DNA of 64,000 nt from Bombus terrestris (Eukaryota; Arthropoda; Insecta; Hymenoptera; Apidae). The translations under genes and the position numbers were made by a program. Under the pieces are notes generated by a model. The model did not search any database, was not told the DNA's origin, and was given only the letters and a program-made list of their open reading frames with translations. Positions 50,247 through 61,179 of the stretch are shown piece by piece. Where the stretch lies: positions 7,515,501 through 7,579,500 of the forward strand of contig NC_063282.1 in the NCBI RefSeq assembly GCF_910591885.1. Reading direction: 5' to 3'. Each line of letters starts with the position of its first letter. Position 1 is the stretch's first letter.

Positions 50247-50718
50247 TTACTTTAACGTATTCTCAGATATATGCAACTGTTTCTCACTTCTTCTTTTTAA
50301 TTGATATTTGTTTGAAAGAACAACATTACGTAATGTTGAATGAAGAAATCTTTTATTAATAGATTCCTTTGGTTTTATCCATCCACTGGGTCCCATTATT
50401 TCTGCTCTTTTTGCTCCAATCTTAGCTTCTTCTAATAATGCCTCAACTGCAAGTCTAAGAATCAAATTATATATTTTATATTATATCCTAAATTAGTTCA
50501 ACAAACAGACTATAGCAAGTATTTTAAAGTATAATAATTTTATTAATTCTTAACAAACTGGTTATGTCAGGTTTTACATTATTGTCATTATTTTATAACC
50601 TTGAAAGCGTCGTATTATCTCTAATGAAATACATATGCAAATAATACAAGTTAACCTTTGTATTCAGGCATGAACAAAGCGAAGCCTAAACTCACCTGTT
50701 TAATGTTTCATCATCCAT
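50247..50718 (-). CDS. POLR1D isoform-2-like small protein
   Basis: Two coding exons (50696-50718 and 50247-50454) join as AAC-AG/GTGAGT to TCTTAG/A, giving 76 residues. The conserved block is LAVEALLEEAKIGAKRAE then IMGPSGWIKP and NKRFLHSTLRN. This closely follows the short protein made from human POLR1D isoform 2 (pattern: acidic start, EEAK-G--RAE-MGP-GW, NKRFL--T). That isoform is unrelated in sequence to the polymerase I/III subunit itself, so no polymerase function is implied. The molecular role is unknown. The C-terminal third (YQLKRRSEKQLHI) is basic and not recognisable. The first exon encodes only seven codons plus two bases, too short to be found by an ORF search, and its ATG gives the MDDETLNR start expected for the family. 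It is divergent from the gene starting at 51391. Confidence 0.75.
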
Positions 50719-51390
50719 TTTCTCAATATTTTATAATTTTCTTAACCCTTGCACGCAAAACATGAGAATTTTCTCGTTAATTTATATCTTTCACAGACGA
50801 ACGAAATTGTTCCTTAACAAACAATGAATTTTATTGTTCGTTACAGACAGTAGAAAAATTTTCAATATTCTTGTTACATACTACATAAACAAATAGTTAT
50901 CACGTAAATTTATAATAAAAATAAAATTATACTACGTTTATGTACATTATTCCCGTATTGACATAAACAACAGATGTTCGTATAAATTAAGGTTATGTTT
51001 ACGTTACAAATTAAGTTATGTGCGCTTACGAATACCTCCTATATTATACTTTCATTCGTGATATTTAATTTATAATATTTTAATAACCTGAATACAAAAA
51101 TATTAGATTGATACTATCTACAATCTGCAAGATATCATTTGGTAATCATAAATTATATTCTAGCATATTTTTAATGCATTTCTTAAATTTTACATCTAAG
51201 TAATTTTAATAGTTGAAAATAAAAATACATGAATTTGATAAATTATAAGTATGTATTTGTATCAGAGAATATTGCATGTAATTGTTTTAAATGCACATTA
51301 TTTTAAAAATTTATCAAATAAAATTATCTATTTATCATACAAATTCAAATATTCAGTTATTTAATAATTTAAATCTAATTCTATTTTAGG
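50719..51390. promoter_or_regulatory. Shared divergent promoter region
   Basis: These 672 bases separate the start codons of the minus-strand POLR1D-like gene and the plus-strand gene at 51391, so both promoters must lie here unless there are distant 5' exons. TTTTAG directly precedes GATGATGG at 51390, so the plus-strand start exon may be joined to an upstream non-coding exon within this interval. A TTAACCCTTGCACGC string near 50743 resembles a piggyBac-type end, but no partner was found. No CpG-rich core is visible. Confidence 0.45.
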
Positions 51391-52510
51391 ATGATGGAAG
51401 ATCCTGAATTGATTGCATTAAATAAATTAAAAAATGACCTTGTTGCAAAAGCAAAGAACTTAATTGAAAAATTAAAAGAACAGGAAAATCAGCAAGAAGT
51501 TGTTATGTTAAAGTTGTATTATATTTATCCTTAAATTTATCCTTTTGTATCAAATCTATTATATCCTTGATATTAATTTTTATTATTTCTAAATCAGTTT
51601 GCCAAGGACTACAGAATCTGGTAATAACACAAAAGAAAAATTACAAGGACAATATACACATATATTATGTAATGTTTCTTGTGGAGTCTCTGGTATAACA
51701 TTTAAAGATATAGATAAGAAATGGTTACATGATAATGTCTATAAATATACAACTTGTTTAAAAACGAAAGCTTTAAATTTATATGTAGAGTTAACAGTAA
51801 AATTGGAGGTATATAACACAAAATAATACTACTTCTATAATAAAATACATTGTTTTGATGTATTATTTTTCTGCTTTATTTTAGGATGAAAAAGAATTTG
51901 AAATTTGTGATATAACATGTCATTTTATAAATATCGATAAATGTTATATGTTGGAGATTGAATCTTGGGTACAAAATATGACTAGAATGAAAAACTTTTC
52001 ACTTCTTACATCTGGTAATTCACAAGTTATATAATTTTTTGTGTAACACGAGAAAGCAGTACTTAAACATTAAAATTTGTTCTTCTAGCAATTTCACAAT
52101 ACAGTGAGGAAAACGTGGTAAGAAAAAGGATACTTGATAAGTTGAATGATGGGAAGTATGTAAGTTGTAAACAATGTAAAGAAGAAAATGGTGGAATTTT
52201 AGTATATATACATTTAACTGAAAACGTAAAGCAGGTGTATTTAATACTTCAATGGTCAGTATTGTTTTCGGAGCAGTATTGGAAAATGGAGCATCATTTT
52301 GTCATAAATCCTGAAAAAACTGATAATATATGTAATCAGCACTTTCCTCTTACTGCAAAGTTTGCCCAAGAAAATCAATCTTTGCTGCAAAATTTTTGCA
52401 AACCAAACCTTACAAAAGAAAATGTCATTGACTTATGGGATGATCTATGTTCTGTTATTGACATGTACGAAGATAGTAATCAATCGGAAATTAATGATGA
52501 TATGGAGTAA
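51391..52510 (+). CDS. Coiled-coil protein, possibly CENP-P-like
   Basis: Four coding exons (51391-51515, 51598-51808, 51885-52014, 52089-52510) join in frame through GTATTA, GTATAT and GTAATT donors, giving 295 residues. Residues 1-35 are a charged helix (ALNKLKNDLVAKAKNLIEKL) likely to form a coiled coil. The rest has alternating beta-rich and helical segments: VSGITFKDIDK, KALNLYVELTVKLEDE, FEICDITCHF, then helical EENVVRKRILDKLNDG and the strands VYIHLTENVKQVYLILQW. This order resembles CENP-P of the inner kinetochore. Its length is near 288 residues, and it has a coiled-coil N-terminus, a GI-containing strand, a hydrophobic LE-rich strand pair, a YRKR-like helix and a final double-strand unit. 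Sequence identity is low and the match is by eye, so treat the identity as tentative. It is otherwise an uncharacterised protein. It is divergent from the POLR1D-like gene and tail-to-tail with MRPS16. Confidence 0.55.
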
Positions 52511-52804
52511 TATTTTTTTAAACTTAAGCTATTATAAACGTTACTGAATAAACTATCGTCATATAATGTATGATAATAAAGAATCAATAAATATTTATTT
52601 CAAATATATTTGGTGCATTATAATTTTCATATATTCATATACAGGTTATGTTAAGAAGTATGTAATTAGTGAAATTGTTCTTTTTCGTAACATAATATCT
52701 TTTTAATACTCGTATTAAGATGTATTTAACAATTATTGTCTATTTTGATCAATATTTTTGATTAATGTCTTTCTATATATGAATAAGAAATTGCAAACTA
52801 CAAC

Positions 52805-52897
52805 TCCCCAGTGGCGCAATCGGTTAGCGCACGGTACTTATATGACAGTAAATTTGTGAGCAATGCCGGGGTTGTGAGTTCGAGCCTCACCTGGGGA
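52805..52897 (+). tRNA. tRNA-Ile (anticodon UAU) with intron
   Basis: The cloverleaf is complete. The acceptor stem is TCCCCAG paired with CTGGGGA. The D arm lies in GGCGCAATCGGTTAGCGC. The anticodon stem is CGGTA with TGCCG (one T-G pair). The T arm is GTGAG-TTCGAGC-CTCAC. The anticodon TAT is at 52839-52841. A 20-base intron (52843-52862) follows position 37, as is usual for tRNA-Ile(UAU) in animals. The mature body is 73 bases without CCA. Internal A box (TGGCGCAATCGG) and B box (AGTTCGAGCCT) are intact. The T run at 52900-52908 ends transcription. Confidence 0.96.
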
Positions 52898-52899
52898 AG

Positions 52900-52908
52900 T
52901 TTTTTTTT
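52900..52908 (+). terminator. Pol III T-run terminator of tRNA-Ile
   Basis: Nine consecutive T residues start three bases after the last tRNA base. Confidence 0.9.
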
Positions 52909-53199
52909 ATGTTTAAGTTTATAATATTTGAATTTAAAACATGTAAAGCACATCTTACATCTTTTATGTTTGATTATTACATACCACTAATTATCATATT
53001 AAACATGTGTTAAGACAGAAATCTAATAAGTATATTTATTTGTACTGTTCATATTTTATTGCATACTTTGTTCTTTATTAAGCTCTTATTAATGTACTAT
53101 TAAATCAATTTAACATTTTATTTTTAGTAACAATTTTATTCAAATGCATACATTGTTTACATACTAAATATATAATATAAATAAAATAACTAAAATATG

Positions 53200-53984
53200 T
53201 TAGCCTATAGCCTCTGTTTCTGTTTTCGATTCTGATTCTCCACTGTTATTTCTTTCAATTTCTTCTGCAGCTTTTTTTCGATTTCTCCATGCTTTCATAT
53301 ATGTTCTTGGATGTATTGGAAAGAAACCACAAAGTCCTAACAATATTGCTACTGGTTTTGATACTGTTACGTTTTGTCCCAACCAATATTGTATCCGTTC
53401 GAAATTTAAAGCAATTAATTTTTCATCATATTTGTTTGGCATAGGGTCATAGGTACCTAGTTGTTCTATCGGGGGTTTGTGTTGTCCACTTTTAGTCTGA
53501 AATGAAATTAGTTCACACCATACTTATAGATTTATATTAGTGAATTTATCAGGAAGTTTCATTATAAGAATTTTATTTATAGAAATGTAAACAACCAAGT
53601 CTGTGTAATTTATTATATTAGAAACAACATTATATACAATATAAATAACTATGTTATTTACTTGTATGCATTAAAAAAGAAATCATAATAAAATCAATTA
53701 TAGCAAAAAAAAAATGCAACTAACAAATAGAAAAATTAAAACATATTGAAAAGTTATATGTTTATATAGGTGAGTAAACGGACATAAAATAATGTTTTTT
53801 TTTTATTAAAAAGTAGTATGGTTGTAGTTTTAATTAAAAATCATTTGTGAAAACTTACAGGCATAACAACAATGTGATAAAAAGGTCTGTTAGCACATCC
53901 ATAACGAACAAATCGTATTGATCTAGGATAGAAAGCATTCGAAATACCAATCCCAGATGAGGGATGCAATGGTAAACGTGGCAT
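53200..53984 (-). CDS. mRpS16: Small ribosomal subunit protein bS16m (mitochondrial S16)
   Basis: Two coding exons (53859-53984 and 53200-53496), with a CCT/GTAAGT donor and a TTTCAG/ACT acceptor, give 140 residues ending in TAA. This is about the usual mitochondrial S16 length. The first exon holds the family signature IRFVRYGCANRPFYHIVVM. The second begins TKSGQHKPPIEQLGTYDPM and continues NFERIQYWLGQNVTVSKPVA and LLGLCGFFPIHP, the classic S16 core. The C-terminal 30 residues are Lys/Glu/Ser-rich and probably disordered. The protein binds rRNA in the mitochondrial small subunit. It lies tail-to-tail with the 51391 gene and the tRNA, and head-to-head with the gene at 55314. Confidence 0.96.
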
Positions 53985-54449
53985 TTTGTTAAATATTTAT
54001 CAGTTTGATTTATATTACAACACAAAATTACAACTCTGTCACGTAGAAGACTTCAATTTTCAGCTCATCATTGGAGGTTATGTTAGGTGCGATTAGTTGG
54101 ACAACCTATTGAGATATGAATTTGGCATCAACAATTTGGAATCTATATATATTAGAATATTACCTGATATTACATTTAATTAATCATTACGATAGTCAAT
54201 ATTAATTCAAGTAAAAGAAATTCATATTCAAAACGAGAGTTATTTAAGTTAATTTTAATAAATATTCATCTATTTACAAAAGTATTTAATGGAAATTAAT
54301 AAATAAGTATTTATTTTAAGTACAATATTTTAATGATTAGTATCCCTATACAGAAATAAAAAAATATTAATATTTTTTTACAATTAAATTAATTAATAAT
54401 CATAAAAAATATTCAATGTAGAGCGGGGAGTCTTAACGAAGATTAGTGT

Positions 54450-54471
54450 CTTAGCGCTACCTGGCGCTAAG
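54450..54471. promoter_or_regulatory. Perfect hairpin overlapping a CTCF-like motif
   Basis: CTTAGCGC and GCGCTAAG form perfect 8-base arms around a 6-base loop (TACCTG). The stretch GCGCTACCTGGCGC (54454-54467) matches much of the CTCF consensus, in an otherwise AT-rich interval. Insulator function is speculative. Confidence 0.3.
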
Positions 54472-54784
54472 GTATTTGTATTAACTAAAACAATTGATAT
54501 AGTAAATATTATATTATATTTCATATTTCAAAAAATTTGCATGAATTTCTAGCTATTATTAAAATAATTCAAAAGAGATTTCAACATATTTCATAAATAG
54601 AATTTACTATAAACGAATTTACGAATGAATCTTAATCATTATAAAAATCATAATGCTGTTATTCATATTTACAACTTGTATTTAATTATATATTGAGGAG
54701 ACTTTGTTTATAAAATTTCCGTATGAAATTTAGGTAGAAGGATAATTTATACGATGAATCGAATAGTGTATAGTTTTTGGGTCA

Positions 54785-54888
54785 GCGCATGTGCAACACG
54801 TGAATCCCTACAGATGCTTCCAATGTTTGGTATAGAGGGGTGAGGTTAGAACTTGAATCCGTTCAACCGAATGGTTTCGTTGTCAGTT
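54785..54888 (+). promoter_or_regulatory. Candidate promoter of the 55314 gene
   Basis: An NRF1-like string GCGCATGTGCA (54785-54795) directly precedes a CACGTG E-box (54797-54802). TCAGTT (54883-54888), the arthropod initiator consensus, lies about 85 bases further on and would start transcription near 54885, leaving a 5' UTR of roughly 430 bases if unspliced. No TATA box is seen. The role is inferred. Confidence 0.35.
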
Positions 54889-55313
54889 TGACATGCACAG
54901 GCGTTCTGTGTGCATCGGTAGTGTGAGGTGTTGCAAGTTTCTCTATAATCATATATCCTTCCTTACGTACAATAATCTTGAATTAATCAATGAATTCACA
55001 TTTAGTATTCCTGTCAATATAATTTTCAATTTTCATGTAACAAAGTATCAAATTATTGATGTTTATATATAAAACGACGTGGCCGTGGAAAACAAGTGAA
55101 AACCGGCAAGATAATTAGGAGTCTAGAATTATTAATTATAATCAACGGTTAATGGTGTTCGTGAATATTCGCGGGATGCGCTACGAGACCGTCTTTTCTT
55201 GTAGTCATTCTGCATCCAGGTTATATCTCGAAAGGGAATAACCTCGATTTCAGGGAGAGCAGGTTGATCTTTTTTATTGTTAACGATCGCGAGATTTATT
55301 AAAATCCGGAATC

Positions 55314-55982
55314 ATGAATTCCAATACGCCGAAAGTGGAGTTCGCACTTGGAAGTGAAGTGTCGTTGAACCACTTCAAAAGTAACTTTGCGCGTTCTTTC
55401 GTGACCAATTGCCGTGAATCTAAATCGCTGGATTACGAACTCCCTAACAACACGACCGAGGAAGATGATACACAAACCAATGGCAACAACAATAATTTCC
55501 TATCCCTCGTCAATTTCGGAAGTGACATAACGACCGTCGTGGATAATAACGCCTTTAAGAAGGGCTCTCCAAACCTTTGGAAAACGAATGAGGTAAATAT
55601 TCTTTTTTTTTTTTCATTTTTATTAAACCTCTCATCAACCAAATCGTTTGTATCATGTATTTTCGCCATAAGTAGGTATATTTTCTTGAACGGAAATGGA
55701 GTATGGATTGCGTTAAATATAGATTACTTGTTATGTACAATAAGGGGTTATCGAGTTGTAGTATAGAGTTATTGTCTTTTATTAGTTACATAAATCTTCC
55801 CTAGTATCGATTATTGGAAGCCCGTTGTGCATATTACACCAGAGATAAATTCACTAAAATTACTTATGAATTAATTTAGTAATTGTGTTTTTTTATCTAT
55901 GTTTGGGTTTAACGTTACGTTTCCTGTTTTATAGCCTGTTCAATCCTCGGCGGATATCAGTGAACTGGAGACGCTGAAAGCT
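55314..55982 (+). CDS. First two coding exons of an unrecognised gene (continues past the window)
   Basis: Exon 1 (55314-55592, 93 codons) ends GAG/GTAAAT. Exon 2 (55935-55982, 16 codons) lies between TTTTATAG and GCT/GTAAGT. Both junctions are phase 0. The protein starts MNSNTPKVEFALGSEV and contains an acidic, Asn-rich segment (NNTTEEDDTQTNGNNNN). The second exon reads PVQSSADISELETLKA. There is no signal peptide, membrane helix or recognised domain. It looks like a hydrophilic, probably disordered N-terminus of a larger intracellular protein. Codon use is balanced compared with the AT-rich flanks, which supports real coding. No further exon was found up to 64000, so the following intron is over 8 kb. 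The 5' flank has a CACGTG and an initiator. Identity unknown. Confidence 0.65.
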
Positions 55983-56405
55983 GTAAGTTTATTTCATTAC
56001 TTCTATTTTTATAGCATAACTTTATGCGTTGTGTTATAAAAAATATGTTTTACAGAGAAAAAGTTTCGATACTACTGTATTTCTTCTAAAGTTATGATTT
56101 TCACTTTATCGCATCTTATTTAAAAAATAATACTCTTCATAGATTGTGACTACCAATAATATCAATACTTTACGAAAGTAACTTAGCAATAAAGATTGTT
56201 TCGCGCGTCGGTTCTCTATCTTCTACTAAATACATATACTTTATCATGATGATAATAAGCAGATTATAATAATTGGTGTTTTACGATTATCTCTATACAA
56301 ATTTATACGCCAATAAGTACATATTAGGCCTGAAACATCTATTCATTTGTAATATATTAGCATAAAAATTGCATAGAAATACTTAAGAAACAGAGAGTCT
56401 CGTAT

Positions 56406-56417
56406 TGCGCATGCGCA
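56406..56417. promoter_or_regulatory. Perfect NRF1 palindrome
   Basis: TGCGCATGCGCA matches the full NRF1 consensus YGCGCATGCGCR. It heads a GC-richer patch (56.4-56.8 kb) that includes AGTCAG/GTCAGT near 56665-56675 and CTTATATAAG near 56764. It may mark an internal alternative promoter of the 55314 gene. The motif is certain; the function is inferred. Confidence 0.4.
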
Positions 56418-58636
56418 TCAAATTACTTTGGTATTAGCTTTGCAATTTGGCAGCACTGTGACCGGGTTTTTCTAACCTGAAAGAGCAACTTTTTGCCCGG
56501 TTCGACCGATGTCGTTCCGTTTCGATTGTTTCTGCGAAACAATTCGAAAAGCGTGAATCGTTTTGCCGGCTCGAAAATAGAGGGTTGCCCAACTGAAAAC
56601 GATACCGTGGCAATACTGAAAATAAACCGGCTCGCTGCCTGAATGTTTCGCGACTAACCGGTAGTCAGGTCAGTTCAGTTATTTTGACATTTCTGTTTTG
56701 TACCGTTGTCCGCATCTTCCGAGAATTGTCGCTTTCGCGTTCCCGGTTATTATCGTCTTTTCAGCTTATATAAGAGCTTATAATATTTTAGATTTTGTCC
56801 TAACAGCCATTGACTGTTCGAAGTCGATTCGGAAGTAGATATAGTGACTCACGAAAAGATGCGAGCAGTTATAGAAAATTATTGTTAGAAGATTAAAGAC
56901 CGACATTTAGATTTATAGTACATTTATAGGAGAGTATACTATATCTTTTATATTTTTATCCAGTTAATGGAAATATGTATAATACATATCATCCATTCTT
57001 GTTCTCGCGTCTTTTCACCGTTCTAATTTATTTATGTTTCATTTCGTGTTTATTTTCCGATTGGAAGGTATCCACAGATCTAGTGACTCACGAAAGTATT
57101 TGAACATTGATAGACATTTTTGGTGAATATATGTTATGTGCGTAATAGGAAAAATTTTGGAATCTCGTTAGCACTGTATTGGGATACGACTATCATGATT
57201 ATATTGGCAAAATTTGAAATCAATCTGAAAATGTAGAAATTACAAGATATTCATCGCATAGACTTCGCAAAAATCATCAAAATATTCCACCAGTTAGTTA
57301 TTCGTTACATTAGTAAGCCAGCATTGGCTTATTAAATAACCCGTTGAATTTTTAAATTGTTTTCGCGTTTTTCACCCGATAATCTTCATTTTTCCCAGTG
57401 AAATTTTTGCCATTTTCCGTCTCATGCTACAATTTCAAATTCTTAATCCGCTTGCAAATTGTTTATAGGGAGTGATTAAAACCTAAGACTATAGAAATTG
57501 GCTAGGAATTATGAAAAAAGAAACAGTTAGAATATTTATTATATTTTTATAATATCCTTGTAGTGCTGCCCTTTTGATTGTAATTTTGCCAACGATTATA
57601 ATATTTGGTCTCGTTGCAAGATTTAATTAAACGCTTGAATAATGCAAGTAGCAAACCTAGTTAGACCAGTTTGATCGATGAAAATGGTCTGAGCTAGTTT
57701 CACACGGTCAATGTCGCGCAGAATGTAAAACTTCCGGTACAATTCAATTATAGGAAAAGAACGATCGGATTAATTATCTCATTTTGCCTGCGCTTTAAGT
57801 ATAAAATCGCGATGCATGTTTTCCCGGTTAATGAAAGTTCTACTACTGTTAAATATCATGGACTTCCGGTGATTCATGCGCCATTCATGTTCATCGTAAC
57901 GCGGCCCGTCGATTCCGTGTTCCAATCATTTTCTACTATATCTAATGTAATTAATAACATTTCTAACGTAATTAAAAAAGTAGATTTATTATCGGAAAAA
58001 GTAAGGAATCACGAATCCTGCCTTTTCTAGCGCAAGTTTCATCTTCGAAGATATAACTTTCAGTATCGGCGCAACACATTATGCTATTATTATTTATTGC
58101 TCGAATTTTAATTGTAGTAATTCTATTTCGCGTCTTCCACTTTCCTACGGCTCGTAGGAGATAGGAATTCTATTTGTCGCGGGCATGCGGATTTTTGGCC
58201 AATCTTTGTTGGATTTAGTCTGAAAAAGTAGGCTATCGTTCCGGAGAACGTAACTTACGAATATACATACAGCGAAGGTGCAGGAGATTTCAAGGTCATG
58301 CTCGTTCTTTCAGAACGACACGCCGTATTTTTTCATCTTCTCTGAAGTATTAACCACTCAGGTAGATTTAATTAGTCGCAACGAGTCATCTCTCACAACA
58401 TAGAAAATTGCTTGAGTAGTAATTTCTATTGTCGTAAGAAACGTTTTCAGGTAACAACGGGTTGTATTGTTCATTGATGGTATACGAATGTTTTTATCAG
58501 AGATATGGTTATCAGATTTACTAGAAAGCTGTCCCAGTCGTGTACGGTTTATAGTTACAGAATCGTCGTATAATCCTCGAGCATGATTGTCACAAGAACC
58601 TAAGAGGTCCTACTTTTCCTAGTAGAAATATGGTTG

Positions 58637-58687
58637 TTATATTGTTATACACAGGCTCTTATATTGTTATACTCAGGCTGTTATATT
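58637..58687. repeat. 22-base tandem repeat
   Basis: The unit beginning TTATATTGTTATAC and ending CAGGCTC or CAGGCTG occurs twice, followed by a third partial unit. There are two differences between the complete copies. Confidence 0.8.
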
Positions 58688-59250
58688 CTCGAGGATATGC
58701 ACAGGTTTAGGAAATTATACCTGTTGCAGTCGTAGAAACATCTGCAGGGTCGTAATAGTAAATATCTCGTTTCTCGTATATTGTCGGTATAATATTAAAA
58801 GTTATATTCATTGTAGCTATAAAGTAGGAAGCATCAGCAGTAAGCAGCTATAGTTACAGTAGTAACCTGCAGAAATAACACCGTAATGTGTATTCTGTAT
58901 GTACAACTTGACAGTTGTGGTTGTATAGCTACATGGATGATCGATGATTTTAATGCTCGGTACATGATAATCCGTACCGGGTTTGAGGAAAACTTTATGC
59001 TTTTGTTCAGGTAGAAGCTCTTATACGCAAGTACATCGGTCGAGGCGTTTGCGTTGTCGAGATCGGGTAGCTTTTATTGAGCGGAAGTTCGCTCGAGCCC
59101 CTTCCGTAATTATCAGTCGAGATATACACCACTCATTGGTAGCTTTGTACGTTTGTCCACAAGTGTACGCCCGTGAAATCGTGGTTTTCGTTGCACGTGT
59201 ATATACGTATTCAGACAACGATGACCCGTACACGCGTTGCTTCCTTTTCT

Positions 59251-59260
59251 GTGACGTCAC
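59251..59260. promoter_or_regulatory. Full CRE palindrome in a GC-richer intronic patch
   Basis: GTGACGTCAC is a complete CREB/ATF palindrome. The surrounding 58980-59330 interval is richer in C+G and CpG than the rest of the intron. This may be an enhancer or internal promoter. Confidence 0.35.
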
Positions 59261-60066
59261 CATCCTGCTCTTTTTCGATGCCGTGACCACCAGGATGTAG
59301 GTGCACGTACGTACACACGTCTACCAAAATTACCCGTTCATTTCCTTTCCCGTGAAATCCTCTTTTTTAACAGCTGTACAAAGCCGGTTCGTTTGTTTCT
59401 TTTTCCTTTCTCTCTCTCTTTCTCGTATCTTTTTAAAAACGTAAACGTATCTTCGCTTCGAGAAAGAACAACCTCGTGAATTGTTCTATCGTGTTCTACG
59501 GCTGATTAAGTAATATGCAAATGACAGACGAAATTTTGCAGAAAACGGTACCAAATATTTGCCTAATATGGGCCATGAGTCCATGATTAAGACGAGCAAG
59601 ATGTAACGTCGAATGTGACTGCGATTGCTAAGGGTAGGCTATTAAGATTTCAGGAGTAATGAAATCTTTGACGATGTAAGTCGGTAACGTTCGTGGCAAG
59701 AAGCTGGCGGAAATGTTCGACGATTTTCTAATGGGAACTTTAAGCACAAAGATCTGGACTGTGAAAGTTCCAAGGATCTCGTTATTCGATGTCAGAGCAC
59801 TCGTAGAAAGTTCACATTTCCCAAGCGATATTCCCGACGGTTCAAAGTGCAACGCGTGTAATTTTTCTTTCCGACACAGATATCTCCTTGACGCGTGTTC
59901 TTCGCGTTTGTCATTTTGTATTCGCCAATGTCAAAGAGCTTGAATAAATGTGCAAAAAATCGGTGTGATTTTGCACGTCACGATATAACACCGAGAAACG
60001 TTCTATTTTATCGGAAGATGAATTAAACGTTTGATTCAACGACTCTATCGTACAGCTATCTATCTT

Positions 60067-60460
60067 TGTTGTATAATCTATGAGAGACTAAAAGCCCAGG
60101 ACTGTAGAAGAATTAATTTCGTGCATAAGCGATTCAACTTACTAAAAGCGGAGAAATACGTTCCCTTGGAGAATATCTGGTAACATCTAAAAAATGTCCA
60201 CTTCATTTTGCACTCTATACTATTAAGAAGATCCGTATAAATACGTAATAATTTGCTTCAACAAATCTGTTGTATAATCTACCTATCCGAGGCTAGAAGT
60301 CTAGGACTGTAAAAAGTGAGTTCTGCGCATAAACAGCTGAACTTACGGAATGTAAAATGATACGTTTGCCTCGAAAGCACCGAACGATGCTTCAAAAACT
60401 TGAATTTCATTCCGCATCCAACGGTCTCGCTATTAAAAAATCCGTATGAACACGGTATGC
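60067..60460. repeat. Diverged tandem duplication, period about 201
   Basis: TGTTGTATAATCTA starts both copies (60067 and 60268). Shared landmarks follow in order: GACT or GGCT, CTAGGACTGTA or CCAGGACTGTA, GCATAA, AACTTA, ATACG, TTCATT, CTATTAA and ATCCGTAT. The copies have diverged heavily, so the duplication is old and not coding. Confidence 0.65.
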
Positions 60461-61179
60461 TGCTAGGTATAATGATATAACAGTGAACGAAAATTTCCAA
60501 GATTACACGCAGCTGGCAAACTGGACCTTTGGAAAACAAGATTTCTTGCGTATCAGTTTAATATTGGAGCATTGGTACGTAACGCAAGATAGGAAGGCAG
60601 ACCTGGAGCCAAGCGGATTACGGGAATTTTCTCAGCAGGAACACTGTGGATTGTAGACGAAGCGAAAGCGTGGCTCTGTTGGTTGGCTGATAGAGTTGGT
60701 CGACGAGAAAGGAACGGGGAGTAGTATCGTTCTATAATGGATAGTCCGTATGCACGCATTTTCTAATGAAGTAGCCGTGCACAGGGCACGAGTTAGGTAT
60801 CGTTGTCGCGTACACGATAATTTGTCCCGACTCGCCGTCTTTCCAGGATGATCATTATTCCAGAGCCGTGGACAACTAGGTAGCCTTTCCCGCTACCTCT
60901 TCTATCTGCGCCGCTCGTTAATGAACAAACCATTAATCAAACTCTTCCGGTCGTTGCCGGCTGATGATTCCAAGCGACATCTATTTGCCACTGATTTTTC
61001 TCTCTTTTTGCCTGCAATTTACAATCTTTGCCGTTCGTTCTCTGTTACTGCATTTTGTTACGCTTCTAGGCAGAACAGTTTGGATTTATTGATTAGTGGT
61101 TCGAGATTCGGGTACTATGGATGCACGGGAAGGTTAAGAAAGTGGAAGTTTGTGGATTGGATAACGCATGGTTTCACGA

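Larger units (their letters stand above)
53985..55313. other. Divergent intergenic region between mRpS16 and the 55314 gene
   Basis: No coding sequence is seen. It should contain the mRpS16 promoter at the left and the promoter and 5' UTR of the plus-strand gene at the right. A conspicuous GC-containing hairpin and a motif cluster are listed separately. Confidence 0.5.

Noticed and set aside
50743..50757. TTAACCCTTGCACGC as a piggyBac-type end
   Set aside because: No inverted partner end was found nearby, so an element cannot be defined.
58983..59300. 105-codon plus-strand open frame
   Set aside because: Arg/Cys/Val-rich with an equally long antisense frame. It reflects the CpG-richer composition rather than a conserved protein.
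60878..60898. AGGTAGC/GCTACCT hairpin
   Set aside because: Seven-base arms are expected by chance in 64 kb, and nothing around it supports a function.
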